A stretch of 64,000 nt of DNA, taken from Enoplosus armatus (Eukaryota; Chordata; Actinopteri; Centrarchiformes; Enoplosidae). Positions 23,101-33,524 of the stretch are shown piece after piece. Under the pieces are notes generated by a model. That model worked only from the letters and a program-made list of their open reading frames with translations, searched no databases and was not told the origin of the DNA. Numbering within the stretch: position 1 is the stretch's first letter; each line of letters opens with the position of its first letter. The stretch covers positions 20,640,501 through 20,704,500 of the forward strand of contig NC_092186.1 in the NCBI RefSeq assembly GCF_043641665.1, in the 5' to 3' direction. A program made the position numbers and the translations under genes.

Positions 23101-26100
23101 CAACCGTGACTCTCGGTCAGTCTCTTACATCTCTGGTCATCAATCAGAAACAGTGTTCAGAGATCGCACTATGAGACAAGTTCACAGAGGGAATACACTG
23201 GCGAGTTAGCGTAATGCTACTGCTAAAACACATATTTACCTCAAACTCACTTTGAATGTTGAATGAATGCTGCTTTTCAATCCACTGACTGTAATGCAAA
23301 TATTAGAAGTTAAGCACATCGAGATAAACAGCTGGTGGCTCTAATTCTCCAGTCGGGTGCCAATAAGCCGTTGCAGAAGAAGAGGGCACCGCGAGAAGGA
23401 GTGCCAGTAAAAGCTCAAATGAAAACAACGATGTGGAAAACGTGATGAAAATATAGCAATTCTGTTTGTTTCATGTATTTATTTGAGAAAGGTTGCAGTC
23501 TCATCAGCCATCCATTTTTAGTCTCTTCAGTTGAGCGGAAGGTTGTGGACAAGTCTTATGATTTATTCGCTGAGTCTGTTTCTATTACACCTTTTCCACC
23601 TCAACCAACCGTAAAAACTTTTTTATGATATTTCTGGCATTTCCCATCAGGTTTTTATATGCGCAAATTTAATATGTTTGTATAAACAGGTCACCGACAA
23701 GAGCTCATGTTCATTTGCTACTAGTACTTGATACTGACTACCTATAAGTACAATGCTAATCAGTGTGACAATGTGTGTGTCTGGCAACTGTGTGTGATTG
23801 ACCTCTGACCTCGCCCTGTCCCCCCTGTCAGACTCAGCCTGGACAGCGAGAGTGACAGCAGTGACGGCTCGCACAGCCCCAGTCGAGACCCCGCCCCGCC
23901 CCCCCAGAAACACAACTCCTCCAATAACAAAGTGAGTCACACAGACCTCATTTTACTGCCTGCTTTCATTAATGTATTGACAGGGAGTGAAATAGTTTGA
24001 CTAGTAAATAAACACTAAAATCACACATGGAGGCTGGTGAACCAACTGTCTGAGTCAGAGTGCGACCTGCTGTTTAACGACTCTGGTTCTTAACAATGTT
24101 ATTGTGTAGAGTTTCTCTTCATCCAGTACATGCATTCCTCATTGTTCAGCTGTCAACATAATCCTTGGCCAATATGAACAGGAATTTCCTAAAGCATTAC
24201 ATTTTGTATCTTTGTGGCTTTGTGAGTAAAATTAACTAAAGAAATGTGTTTTGAGTGTTTGAGAAACCCATGTGTGAGTAAAACTATCAAAACAATATAT
24301 TAACAAGCATAGTGAGACATTTGTTTAGACAGTGATGACTCATTTTGAATTTTAGTACATGCTTTATTTTTGATGTCTTGGTTCCTACCCAGCACAAAGT
24401 AGCCTAAAGACATTCAGCTAACAGACATGGAAACCACAGTGTTTCAGGACTGTGCCAGACTTCCACTCACATTTCAGCTGTACTAACTGTCGTCAGTGTC
24501 CCAGAGAGTCTCATGGTCTCACACTGCCTCTGTCTCTCTTCTCTGTATCCTCTCTCTCCTCCTTTCCCTCTTTCTCTGATCTGCAGGTTTCAGGCAGAAA
24601 GAGTCCAGATTCCTCGTTCCGCTCAGAGAAGGTGTTGAAGAAGGGATACGACAAGGTAGGAAGGGTAAATCAAACTTTTTATGCTTTAACTCTTACACAC
24701 ATACACACACGTGCAGGGTTTTGCTAACATTCAATGAGTGCATTAATGAATTCAAGATGGAGTAATGGCCAGTGAATTGATCCAGATGTGAAGACAGACT
24801 CTGGCCTATGAACCCTTGAAAAGAAATCTCTTCTTTCTTCTTTGTAACGAGTTGATTCATGTAGTGATAAAATGAAACCCTGGGACACTGATCTTATGTC
24901 ACTCCTTCACATTAAAACGTATAATCAGTTTCATGGCTTGTGTTGTGACATAAAAATGCTAATTAGTTCAAAATAATTCAAACACAGCCCTCTTAATCTA
25001 TCATAACACATGTTGTTTAATTCATGTTCGCTTGCTGTGCCACTTGAGTGACAAACTAAGATTACAAAATCAGCAAACAGCCTTACCTTAATTCTTGATT
25101 TTCCAATCTATGGTGTCGATTTCAAAATGCTGCAAAGCTCAATAGTCTAGTTAGGGGATGTAATGGGTCAGACAGATATTGTGTTTTAAGAATGCCCCCC
25201 ACTAGAGCACAAGACACGGCCTGTTGCAAGTGCACTCTGAGAATTTGAGTTTTTCCCATGTTCGCACAGAAGTGTGAATTTTGATGACAGCCCTATGACT
25301 CTTTGCTTTCCTTGAACTCCTACTTTGACCTCATTTTTAATAACATACTGACCATGTTCTCTCTCCTCTGTAACCTCCTGAACTCTGCAGGCCTACACAG
25401 AAGAATTGGTGGATCTCCACCGCAGACTGATGGCTTTAAGGGAGCGTAACGTGCTACAGCAGGTGTGTGTGTGTGTGTTTTTGCTTGATACTGTCTTATC
25501 ATTTTCATGAACATTATGCCATATTCCGTAGTTGAAGTGTTGTACTGGAAACTGCATTTGCACTCTTCAGTCAGTGTATTATGAATATAAAACAACTGGA
25601 TAATTTGACATGGAAAAACTGGTGACTTGCATTTTTGCATTCATGGACCATTTTTAAGTAATGTCTTTTTATATATTGTTTCTCCATGAACAATGTGATC
25701 TGAAGGACATAGTAAATATATTTTATTTTAGATATTTTCTCTTATCTCTATTGTTACTTTTGGGAGACGTCATACTCCTATAAGACGTGGCATTGTTGTG
25801 ACAGTGGATTGTTTTTTCCAGTCAGCATTTTCAGACCTTTAGCAGGAGTCGATCTTAGCAGTGAATCTATCAATATCAATATTTAATTGGTTCATCCATC
25901 CATCCATCTTATGTTACTTATCTGGGTCCAAGTCACATTAATAAAATTAATTAGGAATTATTCTTGTATACTGCTGGGAAGTACTGAAATAAATGTGGTA
26001 TTATAATAATTATATATAATAATAATAATTGTAGGCCATATTAAATAATGTGATCTGTAGAACAGAATGGTAAATGATGATAATTGATCTCTCCTCCTGC

Positions 26101-26235
26101 TGCCAGATTGTCAACCTGATCGAGGAGACGGGCCACTTCAACGTGACCAACACCACCTTTGACTTTGACCTCTTTTCACTGGACGAGTCCACCGTCCGCA
26201 AACTACAGAGCTACCTGGAGGCGACGGCCACGTGA
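10628..26235 (+). CDS. mllt1: MLLT1 (ENL), YEATS-domain acyl-lysine reader, complete in 12 coding exons
   Basis: MLLT1 is a nuclear reader of acetylated/crotonylated histone H3, a subunit of the super elongation complex and a DOT1L partner. Coding exons: 10628-10639, 15690-15870, 16674-16756, 18049-18192, 19575-19700, 21588-22241, 22787-22877, 23004-23115, 23832-23931, 24587-24655, 25391-25462, 26107-26235. All are GT-AG, phases agree, and the total is 1773 nt = 590 codons plus stop (human about 559). The start MENQ parallels human MDNQ. YEATS domain: residues 1-140 (exons 1-4), with the pocket residues F28, H56, S58, F59, G77 and Y78 all present at the human numbering. Exon 6 encodes a basic, Ser-rich linker with a run of 12 Gly and a nuclear-signal-like [10 protein letters not shown]. 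Exons 7-9 are Ser/Asp/Glu-rich. Exons 10-12 encode the C-terminal ANC1-homology domain ([14 protein letters not shown] to the end), the AF4/DOT1L/BCOR docking module. Exon 7 has a cagcag tandem acceptor. No defects are seen. Confidence 0.97.
13115..13410. repeat. Dispersed repeat family A, copy 1
   Basis: This is a member of the roughly 300-bp family whose ends carry rearranged ATTAATCGATTAATC-type wording (here agtcaattatttcagtagtt) and whose core reads gggttttggactgt..gtcagacataacaaacaattt. Similar copies occur at nine places in this window in both orientations. Confidence 0.6.
13420..13770. repeat. Dispersed repeat family A, copy 2
   Basis: It has an end-type sequence (aactgcaactgacgattgtt), then cttgttttgtccaaccaacagtccaaaacct, cacaattgagaggttggaac, and a closing end ttaattatcagttggctaat. 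It lies in opposite orientation to copy 1 immediately beside it. Confidence 0.65.
13973..13989 (+). repeat. G17 homopolymer
   Basis: This is an uninterrupted run of 17 G in MLLT1 intron 1. Length is liable to sequencing and assembly error. Confidence 0.9.
14103..14170 (+). repeat. (GT)n-(GA)n microsatellite
   Basis: About 16 GT units pass through gtgagtgtgag into a GA-rich run. It accounts for the open frames with His/Thr or Val/Cys runs around 13.9-14.4 kb. Confidence 0.95.
14845..15110. repeat. Dispersed repeat family A, copy 3
   Basis: It starts agagctgaaacaattgatcgattaa and ends aacaattaatcaatttattgagaag. The internal ttttggttttggaccagtggttgg matches the family core. Confidence 0.65.
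15915..16075 (+). repeat. SINE-like insertion in MLLT1 intron 2
   Basis: The wording aatgcaaggcaagtttatttt..catagcaaatgtcatacacaaagg..attcaaaacatgta is that of a common fish retroposed repeat. A remnant sits at the equivalent spot in the pseudocopy (7913-7945), so insertion came before the duplication. Confidence 0.6.
17456..17484 (+). repeat. (GAAA)n microsatellite
   Basis: This is a short run of GAAA/GGAA units in MLLT1 intron 3. It produces the lysine-rich start of a spurious 157-codon open frame. Confidence 0.9.
19230..19477 (+). repeat. Two repeat fragments in MLLT1 intron 4
   Basis: About 19230-19330 contains tgaggaccgaaacgttgttaataaagtg, typical of a retroposon 3' end in fish. About 19405-19477 (gattggatg.ttcttg..gaaatg..ccttgggagtcgtagttaac) recurs inverted at 31730-31800. 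Confidence 0.5.
20995..21330. repeat. Dispersed repeat family B, copy 2, with tRNA-like fragment
   Basis: It shares tccatgtccccctcaggatgaatt, aacatgttagcg and cattgtgagcatgtta with the copies at 3955 and 38155. Inside, 21112-21160 (ccctggtaactcaccgggtagagcg) looks like a tRNA-type A box and is probably the head of a tRNA-derived SINE. It is not a functional tRNA, because no cloverleaf can be completed. Confidence 0.55.
22379..22690. repeat. Dispersed repeat family A, copy 4 (most complete)
   Basis: It runs from ggggctgcaactaacaattat through tttaatcgattaatcgtgcagtcgat, cttgttttgttcaaccaaaagtctaaaact and gaaaagcagcaaa to ttggttgatcagttaatcgactaat. Its two ends are roughly inverted repeats of each other. 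It sits in MLLT1 intron 6. Confidence 0.75.
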
Positions 26236-26775
26236 CAGGAAGTGGAAACCGGTGTGGGGAAACCGGCGTGTGCATGGCGGCGGCGGAGGTAGACTCGCCA
26301 CCACGTCTCCTCTTTAAGGAGGGGACGAGCAAGCCACATCTGTCGCAGCTGTCTCACAGGCCTGACTGAACCATCGAACAACTACCACACAAACAGAAAC
26401 ACACGAACAAACACAAGCACACATGAAGACACACCGCCTTCGGGTGATGCTGGGGAGGAAACTGAAGGAGGAGGAGGTGTGGAAGGGAGGGTGGGGGGAG
26501 GAGCGGGGTAGCTGAACTCCGTCTACAGTCAGGATTTTCACTACACATCTCTTTTTTTTTTTTGAGTCTGTGCAGAGCTGTGGAATGCACCCCCACACCC
26601 CCTCCTTCACCCTCCTGCACTCATATTGCTCCCGCCTTTGCAAAGCCAATACTTCTCCTCCTCCTCCTCCTCTTCCTCCCCCTTCACACGCACACTCCTT
26701 ACTCGGCAGAACACTCCAGTTCCCTTCCCCCTGCTGTCAGCTGGAGCTCATTTCTCTCCCGACATACTCTTGAGT

Positions 26776-26802
26776 CGTGTGTGTGTGTGTGTGTTGACTG
26801 TG

Positions 26803-26840
<38 letters not shown>

Positions 26841-26886
26841 GACTGTGCATGTGTGTGTGTGTGTGTTGACTGTGCATGTGTGTGTT

Positions 26887-26928
<42 letters not shown>

Positions 26929-26950
26929 GACTGTGTGTGTGTGTTTGTGA
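26776..26950 (+). repeat. Interrupted (GT)n microsatellite with internal unit repeat
   Basis: Several GT runs are separated by the recurrent unit gttgactgtgcatgtg, which appears at least three times, so a higher-order tandem repeat is laid over the dinucleotide. Confidence 0.95.
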
Positions 26951-27470
26951 GTGCATGCGAGCGCTGCTGAGGTTTAAGAGGAGATGTTGTCTTTGTGGTT
27001 ACTGACTTCTCTTTGTTGGTGAAGCTCGAGCACAAACAACAGCCGGTTTCCCTCCTTCCCCGCACACACACCCGGCAAACAAATTCAGATTCAGGTGACA
27101 CTTTACTTCAACCCCTATTCAGCATTTGTAGGCATTTTATAAACATTAAACAAATGGTTTATAACACACTATAATGTTGTAGATGTGAAGTGTTTTTATG
27201 TATTTGTCAACAACTATAACTTCCCTTAAGTGGATGCTGGTTGGTAAACAGTGAATGACAATATTGTTGTAATAATAAAAAATTTCTTTATAGGAGAAGT
27301 TATAATTGTTGACAAATACTGTACAGTAATGAACACTTATGAATGCTTATAAATGCTACATGGGGTGGTGTTCAAGTAAAGTGGTACCCAGATTCATGCA
27401 CATGTTTGTCTCCCAGGTCCTTACACTCAACACTGTACATGAAGACACTGAGACATGTGCTGTATGTATG

Positions 27471-27479
27471 TATGTAAGT

Positions 27480-27510
<31 letters not shown>
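27471..27510 (+). repeat. (GT)n microsatellite
   Basis: This is a short (ATGT)n then (GT)n-GA tract in the MLLT1 3' region. Confidence 0.9.
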
Positions 27511-27511
<1 letters not shown>

Positions 27512-27779
27512 CTGTGTTTTGGATGAGGTTTCTCCGTTGTCTGAACATTTGAAAACACATGTTCTGTTGAGTTTCCCCTCTACTTCCTCGCACTGAAAGC
27601 TGAGCCTTGACCTCCTCCCAACAGCTCCCCCCTTCCCACTGTAGCCCCCTCACTCCATCCCTCCTCTCCACCCTCCTCCTCCTCCTTCTCCCTTATTCCC
27701 ATATTGGCGTGCATGAAAGGGCTCGACTGCTCGCGGCCAGAGCAGTGGAGGATCACTCCTGAATTGCCTTCTAAGTGGT

Positions 27780-27803
27780 GGGTAGGGTAGGGTGGGGTGG
27801 GGG
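27780..27803 (+). other. G-quadruplex motif in MLLT1 3' region
   Basis: Five runs of three or more G are separated by loops of one or two bases (GGGTAGGGTAGGG, then GTGGGGTGGGGG). The motif is on the transcribed sense strand, so both DNA and RNA quadruplex are possible. Confidence 0.85.
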
Positions 27804-28082
27804 TTTAAAAAAAAGCCGTGAAAAAGTAGCCATACTTGTCTCCCAGAATCCAAAAATAATAAGAAAAAAAAAATAGGGGCCACGCTTTTTTACATTTTAT
27901 TTTTCTACAAGTGCATTTTGTGTATTTATTCCCAGATTGCGGTTAAAATAACCTGTGAGCTATGAATGTATATCGCTTTTACTTTTCTACGGCTAGCAAC
28001 AGCCCCACTCTAGTGCCTTTTTCTGCGACTTGCAGTGTGAGGGGGGGTGTGCGCTCTGTTAGCCATGGTCACACAGATTGAA

Positions 28083-28111
28083 CCCCCCCCCCCCCCCCCC
28101 CCCCACCCCCC
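28083..28111 (+). repeat. C22 homopolymer plus flanking C tract
   Basis: Twenty-two consecutive C are followed by A and a further C run. Length is liable to assembly error. Confidence 0.9.
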
Positions 28112-28603
28112 ATACCCCCTTTGGGGAAACAAGTGTTAATAGGGATGCCTGAATATCCAGTATTGTCTTAATGGCTTCCATCCTGCTTCTCCTTTTCCAG
28201 TGTCTTTGTAGGCTGTTGTCATTTTATTAGTGACGTTTCTGTTAATCAAGCCCTCTAGAAATTTTAAGACTACTAATTTTCACTGATGGTAGTCATGTTT
28301 TTATGTTCTTGCTTTCTGAGATTAGAGTCAGTGTTTTACCGAGGAAGCGTCAGGTGACTGTGTGGTAGTTACTCTAGTAACAGTTTCTTCAGCTGTGTTG
28401 TGTGTTTTGTGAAACGATGGTCGTTGAATAGGGTTGGCGTTCCCTCTTCAAGTGGTTTGAAGTATTTGAACAAATGGTGGAGCGTTTGATACCAAGTTAC
28501 CAGGCACTTGAAGAGTAACAACAAAGGGCATGTAGGCAGAAAAATAAGTTAAGAAAACGCTGTGCGTGTGTTTTCTTTCCCTAAATATTGGAAATGTATT
28601 TGT

Positions 28604-30266
28604 CAGGGGCCTGCATCATGAAGCAATATTACAGGGTTAAAGAGAGAACTTTAACCCAGGCTAACCGGTCTCATGAAGTCGACCCATTTTAACCTATTTA
28701 CATCACTAAACCTATGCTGCTTGGCTAACCTGCTTCAGAGAAGTTTCAGTTTAGAGGATGAGATGATCAGTAATAATGAACACAAAGCAACATGTTTACA
28801 CATCAGTAGATTCACCTGGCTTTACATTTATAAACTGCATCAGACATTTAAGAAATGTTTGTAGCACAACCTGTTTTTTTTAATATTATATTTGTTTGCC
28901 TTTATTAGAGATGACAGGAAATGAGGGGAGATGAGAGGGGCATGACATCCTGTTGTGGTACAGCGCCATAACCCCGAAGCCACGGGGTTACCCACTCTTT
29001 AACAGTGCTTCTAGCATGAAGCACAAAGCAAGTTGGTCATAGTTATTAATGTCATGTACAGTTGCATTTAATTGCACTGAAATTCTGTAATTTAAGTCTA
29101 GTTTGCATTAATGATCCATTACTGCAGCTCAAAAGAACATGTAGAGTCAAAGTGAAGCTGATCATAAACAAAAAGAAATACCCACTACAGCATCTTCATT
29201 AAAACATTAATATCCACATACTTAAACTGAGCTACTAGTAAATTACATCCACAGTACCTGGACACGTAAAACGAGGCGTTCTGCTATACGCAGCTGAAGA
29301 ACAGCATGAGATGAAGCTGCTGTTTCCTCTGCTGAGTGCATTAGTTTTAATATCAGGACACATCGGAGTGCATTAATCACAGTTATGTCGTAGCCACTGA
29401 AGGTTTAAATCGTTGTTCAGTAATCTGTGAAACCCTTGGTTAACTGGTTAACTGGCATGCCAGAGTGAAGCTTAAGTATTGTTGCTATGGTTACATGCAG
29501 TTTAATAAACCTTGCACGCTGATTTAAACAATTAAACTGACATAACTATGTTTCAGGTGTCCAGACGTATAATCTACTTCAAATGGCCGATTAAAGGTAT
29601 CTTTTCTGTGGCCATGGAATAATGAGCACTAATTAAGATTTCCTTTCCTCAAACCTCTGCATGTACACATTTACTCTCTAGCTTTTTGCAGCGAAACAGT
29701 GTTACTTTTAACTTATAACAAACCTTGTTTGTTCATCAAGAAACAGAGGCAAAATGTCAATAATCAACTTTTTCTCACTTCGGAACATGTTGATAATGGT
29801 GTCAGTTCAAGGAAGCCTATATGATAATACCCACAATCCGCTAAAGCCTATTATTTTTAGTATTTGATTTTTGTATTATTTGACTATTATTGTTTACTTT
29901 TCATTTTATATATGTAAATATTGTTATTTACTGTCTATTGCCTACTTGTCTTGATCTTTTTATATCTTTTTAACTTGCTGAATATGACCTTTTGCTGCTG
30001 CACTGACAAAATGTTCCCAGAGAGAGATCAACAGTTGTATCATATAATAATCATGCTACTCTTGATATGATGTGGCATGAGATTGGCTTCTTTTTACACC
30101 TCTTTAACATCAACAAACTTCTTCCCGCTTTGGTAAATTGTGGGTTAACAGAGCCAGGAGCTAGCTTTGTGAGACCAGTTTGCAGGATCAGCAGTGTTAG
30201 GTTTTGTGAAGTAGGAAAAGACTGACAGACTGAGGGGGTGAACTTGCTTCTTGATTCAGGCCCCTG
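28604..30266. mobile_element. Non-autonomous DNA transposon with about 23-bp terminal inverted repeats, hAT-like
   Basis: The left end (28604 onward) begins CAGGGGCCTGCATCATGAAG. The right end (to 30266), read in reverse, begins CAGGGGCCTGAATCAAGAAG. They agree at all but two positions over about 23 bp. CAGGG termini are typical of hAT elements. An 8-bp target duplication is not convincing, so the element is old or the ends are slightly misplaced. No transposase reading frame is visible inside; the interior is AT-rich and includes a SINE-like stretch near 28900-29000. Confidence 0.6.
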
Positions 30267-31489
30267 GTGTGTTAGTTTCTGTGGCCCCTCAAGGCTTCAC
30301 ACACACTCACACACACACACCGGCCCACTGTGGTACAAACATTCAATGAGCGATTCCCTCCCTGCCTCCCTCCCCTCCTCTTCTGTTTTCTTCCTTCAGC
30401 CGTGTTTTTATTCTGACGCTTCGAAAAGCTTTAATACTTCGCTCTCTTCTTCTGTTGCCTGCCTGGCTCAGCGACATGTACACACTCCCTCTGCCCTTAC
30501 TGTAAATGCCGTCTGAGCACAGAAAATGTGTCTCCGGAAAAAAAAAAAGAAAGAAAAAGAAACCAGGATCCCTGCCGCCTTATGTGCCCTGCAGTAACCC
30601 CCTCCTGCCCTCACTTCTTCCCCCTGTCCCACCCTCATTTTCTCTAGGTGTGCCTCTGTCAGCAGAACTTCAGGCCGTGATTACTGAGAATGAACTTTGA
30701 AACTGTGTGAGTGACGTTTGTGCATCTGCGAGTGTGTTTGTCAGCGATAGGAGAGATTTAAAAACCGACCTTCCTGTCCTCTTCTCTGTGCATCGATGTG
30801 GGAACTTTTAAGTCCTAGTTCATGAACTCTGACCTTTGACCAGGCACTCATTCAGTCCCTTGTTGTGGTGGTTGAGAGGGGAGGTTATGTGGGGACTCGA
30901 GAGAAGCCCCACTGTCTACCCACAGTCAATGTTTTATTTATGGACCTCTGCACTTTGGGCTGTGATGACTTCAGTACTTAAGTAGTTACCTAAACTGTAT
31001 TTTTAAGGATTTTATACAATATTTACATGCAATACAATATGAATTGATTTTTTTTCTTTTGCCAACAATTTGTTTTTGTTTCTTATTTAATTGTTTTTAT
31101 TTTGGCATGATTTGTCGCTATTACTCACAAACAAACATGCCTGTTGGATCTATTTTAGGTAAACTGTTATGGGGGACGTTCCCTGTATGTTTGTGTGTGT
31201 CATGATTCTGATGACAGCTGAACACCAAGGAGCAGGTGTTGGAAAATATTTGCTGGATGAGCTACACTTTGATATCCCCCTCTGCTTCCAGTAGGAATAA
31301 CTGGACCAGCACGGGTACAAGAGGAGTCCATACTTTGGTTCAGGGAACTGAACTGTTGAGCTAAACTGTTTATTTTCTGTGTCATGTCCCGTTATGATTT
31401 GGGTGTTTCTTTTCTACTCATTCATGGAAGTCTGTACCCAAACACCTGATTTTAGCTTGTTATGATAACTTGAGCCTGAAGAAACGCAT

Positions 31490-32330
31490 CATAGGAAACA
31501 ATAGAGTTGCGAAGTGGGATGAAGCTGTTTTGGGCGTCCCTGGTACCGGAAGTAATAGTGTCATTCATTTTTCCTAAAGGCAGTGTTACGTGACTCACAG
31601 TTGGAGCAAATCTACGGCTTGGATCGGCATGAAACACCCCGATTCAAACATCAGTATGAATCATGGATGTAAGCTCTTATAATACACACATGGTCCAAAT
31701 GAGTATCAACTGCGTTAGTAAACATATGGCTAGTTAACTACGACTCCCAAGGACCATTTCGGCAAGAAGCATCCAATCACGATCTTTTAATTCTGTCACT
31801 TTGCGGCATTAACGGCGGGCGGAAACTAAATATAATGCTGTTGAGAAAGCTGATTTTACAATTTTCTGCTTAAATCAGTTCACTTTTAATTTTGGGTGAC
31901 TTGGATGAATTCCGCCACTATGGCGCCGCGTTTTGTTAACATCTGCAACGATGAATCGTTTTGAATTCGCTACCTGATTGGTTCCCTTCACTGGCTCCTT
32001 CTCCATGGCAACTGCGGCTGAGGCTCATGGGTATCGTAGGCTAGTATTTAGAGCCGTCCGCCGTGCCAAAATGACCAATAAAACACGATTTCTCAGAAAC
32101 AAAGTTAAATGAACTGACACTGGTGGTCCTAACGTAAACCTGTACGGTCGTTACATTATCCGGTTGGAGTCCTGTGTCTTACGTTAAGCAACATTTCAGA
32201 TATTAGTGAAAATGTGAATAAAGAATGGTGAAAAACACTTCCGGAACCAGCGGCCCCTCCCACGTCGCAACTCTGAGGAGGTCTGGGGAAGTGGTGCATT
32301 TCAGCTGAGACTATTATATATAATACGTGT
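31490..32330. promoter_or_regulatory. Promoter-like segment with no assigned gene
   Basis: It lies between the 3' ends of MLLT1 and ACSBG2. Motifs seen: a ZNF143-like ACTACGACTCCCA (31737-31749), an X-box-like TTCTCCATGGCAAC (31999-32012), ATTGG boxes (about 31977, and CCAAT near 32075), ETS-like CCGGAAG (about 31547 and 32239), and more CpG than its surroundings (gccgtccgccgtgcc, ggcggaaac). The ZNF143-like part belongs to a dispersed repeat shared with 19405-19477. No exon was recognised on either side. Confidence 0.35.
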
Positions 32331-33039
32331 ATAATACAGCAAAGGTAGAATATCTACTGTGTGGATCTTTAGAGGACGAGGAAACGGCGAACATATAGAG
32401 CAAATGGTTCCTTGCAAATATGTGGAGGGGGGTGGGAGGGGGCATGTGCAGACGGGATGTTTCCTGTGTCAGTGGTCGTCATAATGTGTCTGTGACAAGG
32501 GGACAGGGTTGCCTGTATTTATAAAGGTTTGATTTTTTTTTTTAACTGGGGGCGGGGGGGTGGATGGACTCCAAAATGTGTTCCATGTATGTGGTCCAAC
32601 CTTCAAACGACGGGCAGAACAAATGAACTGGATGATGATAATGAACAATTTGGTATTTTTGAAAATATAAAACTTGGCATTACAATGCCACCATGTGGCC
32701 ATATGATGCAAGTTGTTAACAAGGACAAAACATGTTATTTTAATGTTATTTTTTATTTTGAAATCATATTATTAATAAAGTCATTAAGTACTGTTGTCCC
32801 CGTGTTGTCCCCGATCATTGACCGCTGTGTGACCCGGTCATGGCTGGGGGGGAAGGGTTCATGTAAAGTTCATGCGATGGTCTGTGCAGTCTGTGGGGTT
32901 AAAAGGACAAGCAGCAGGCGGACAATAATGCTCATGATGCATTGACCATCTATCGAGGAAATGTCACCATTTGGAGGAATTGTCACTCGGGAGGGACGTT
33001 TATTGGCAAAGGCTGATCAATAAATTGTACTCTGTGACG

Positions 33040-33300
33040 CAGGTCTGCTCTGAGAAATGATCTCAAAGAAAATCGACAACAATTTTGACAGTACAGGCAA
33101 TGCTTAAGTTCTTTTTTTAAATAAACTGGTTCCAGCTTCTCAATTTGCTGATTTTCTTGAAAATTGAGTGAAATGAAATATCTTTGGGGTTTGGACTGTT
33201 GTTCAGACAAAACAAGTAATTTCAGGATGTTACCTGTGGGCTGTATAGAATATGAGCGTTTTTCACAATATCCTGACATTTTATTGGCAAATTGAGAGAA
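33040..33300. repeat. Dispersed repeat family A, copy 5
   Basis: It contains the core ggggtttggactgttgttcagacaaaacaagtaattt and the acattttattggcaaattgagaga end. Confidence 0.6.
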
Positions 33301-33309
33301 TGTGATCAA

Positions 33310-33475
33310 CAGATTTACGTGTATCTCGATGCTAATACTTTTGTACTTTTACTTAAGTCAGAATTTGAATGCAGGATTTTACTTGTAACAGAGTATTTAC
33401 ACACTGTGGTATTGCGACTTTTACTTAAGGAAAGGATCAGAGTACTTCTCCCACCACTGATCCTGGACACTTTAC
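33310..33475. repeat. Dispersed repeat family C, copy 1
   Basis: It shows tacttttacttaagt, ggattttacttgtaac and ggatcagagtacttctcccaccactg. Relatives are at 42425, 53410 and 55080. This is a widespread fish repeat type. Confidence 0.6.
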
Positions 33476-33524
33476 ATTAAATAGGAAACATACAGTCAAA
33501 AGAAAGAGAGACAAGAAGCAGCAC

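Larger units (their letters stand above)
26236..31150 (+). other. mllt1: MLLT1 3' UTR and downstream region
   Basis: No coding exon follows the stop. The first 2.5 kb is rich in GT repeats and C/G tracts. AATAAA is at 27274-27279, but similar UTR-like sequence continues to about 31.1 kb and the true cleavage site cannot be fixed by eye. A terminal-inverted-repeat element occupies 28604-30266. The open frames here are made of microsatellite and are not genes. Confidence 0.5.
32331..33524. other. Intergenic DNA with repeats, convergent gene tails
   Basis: It holds a G-rich tract (32425-32445), a family A copy (33040-33300) and a family C copy (33310-33475). The 138-codon open frame at 32529-32945 has no recognisable domain and a compositionally odd start. 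Confidence 0.5.

Noticed and set aside
32529..32945. 138-codon open frame between MLLT1 and ACSBG2
   Set aside because: It starts in a T/G-rich run and encodes no recognisable domain.
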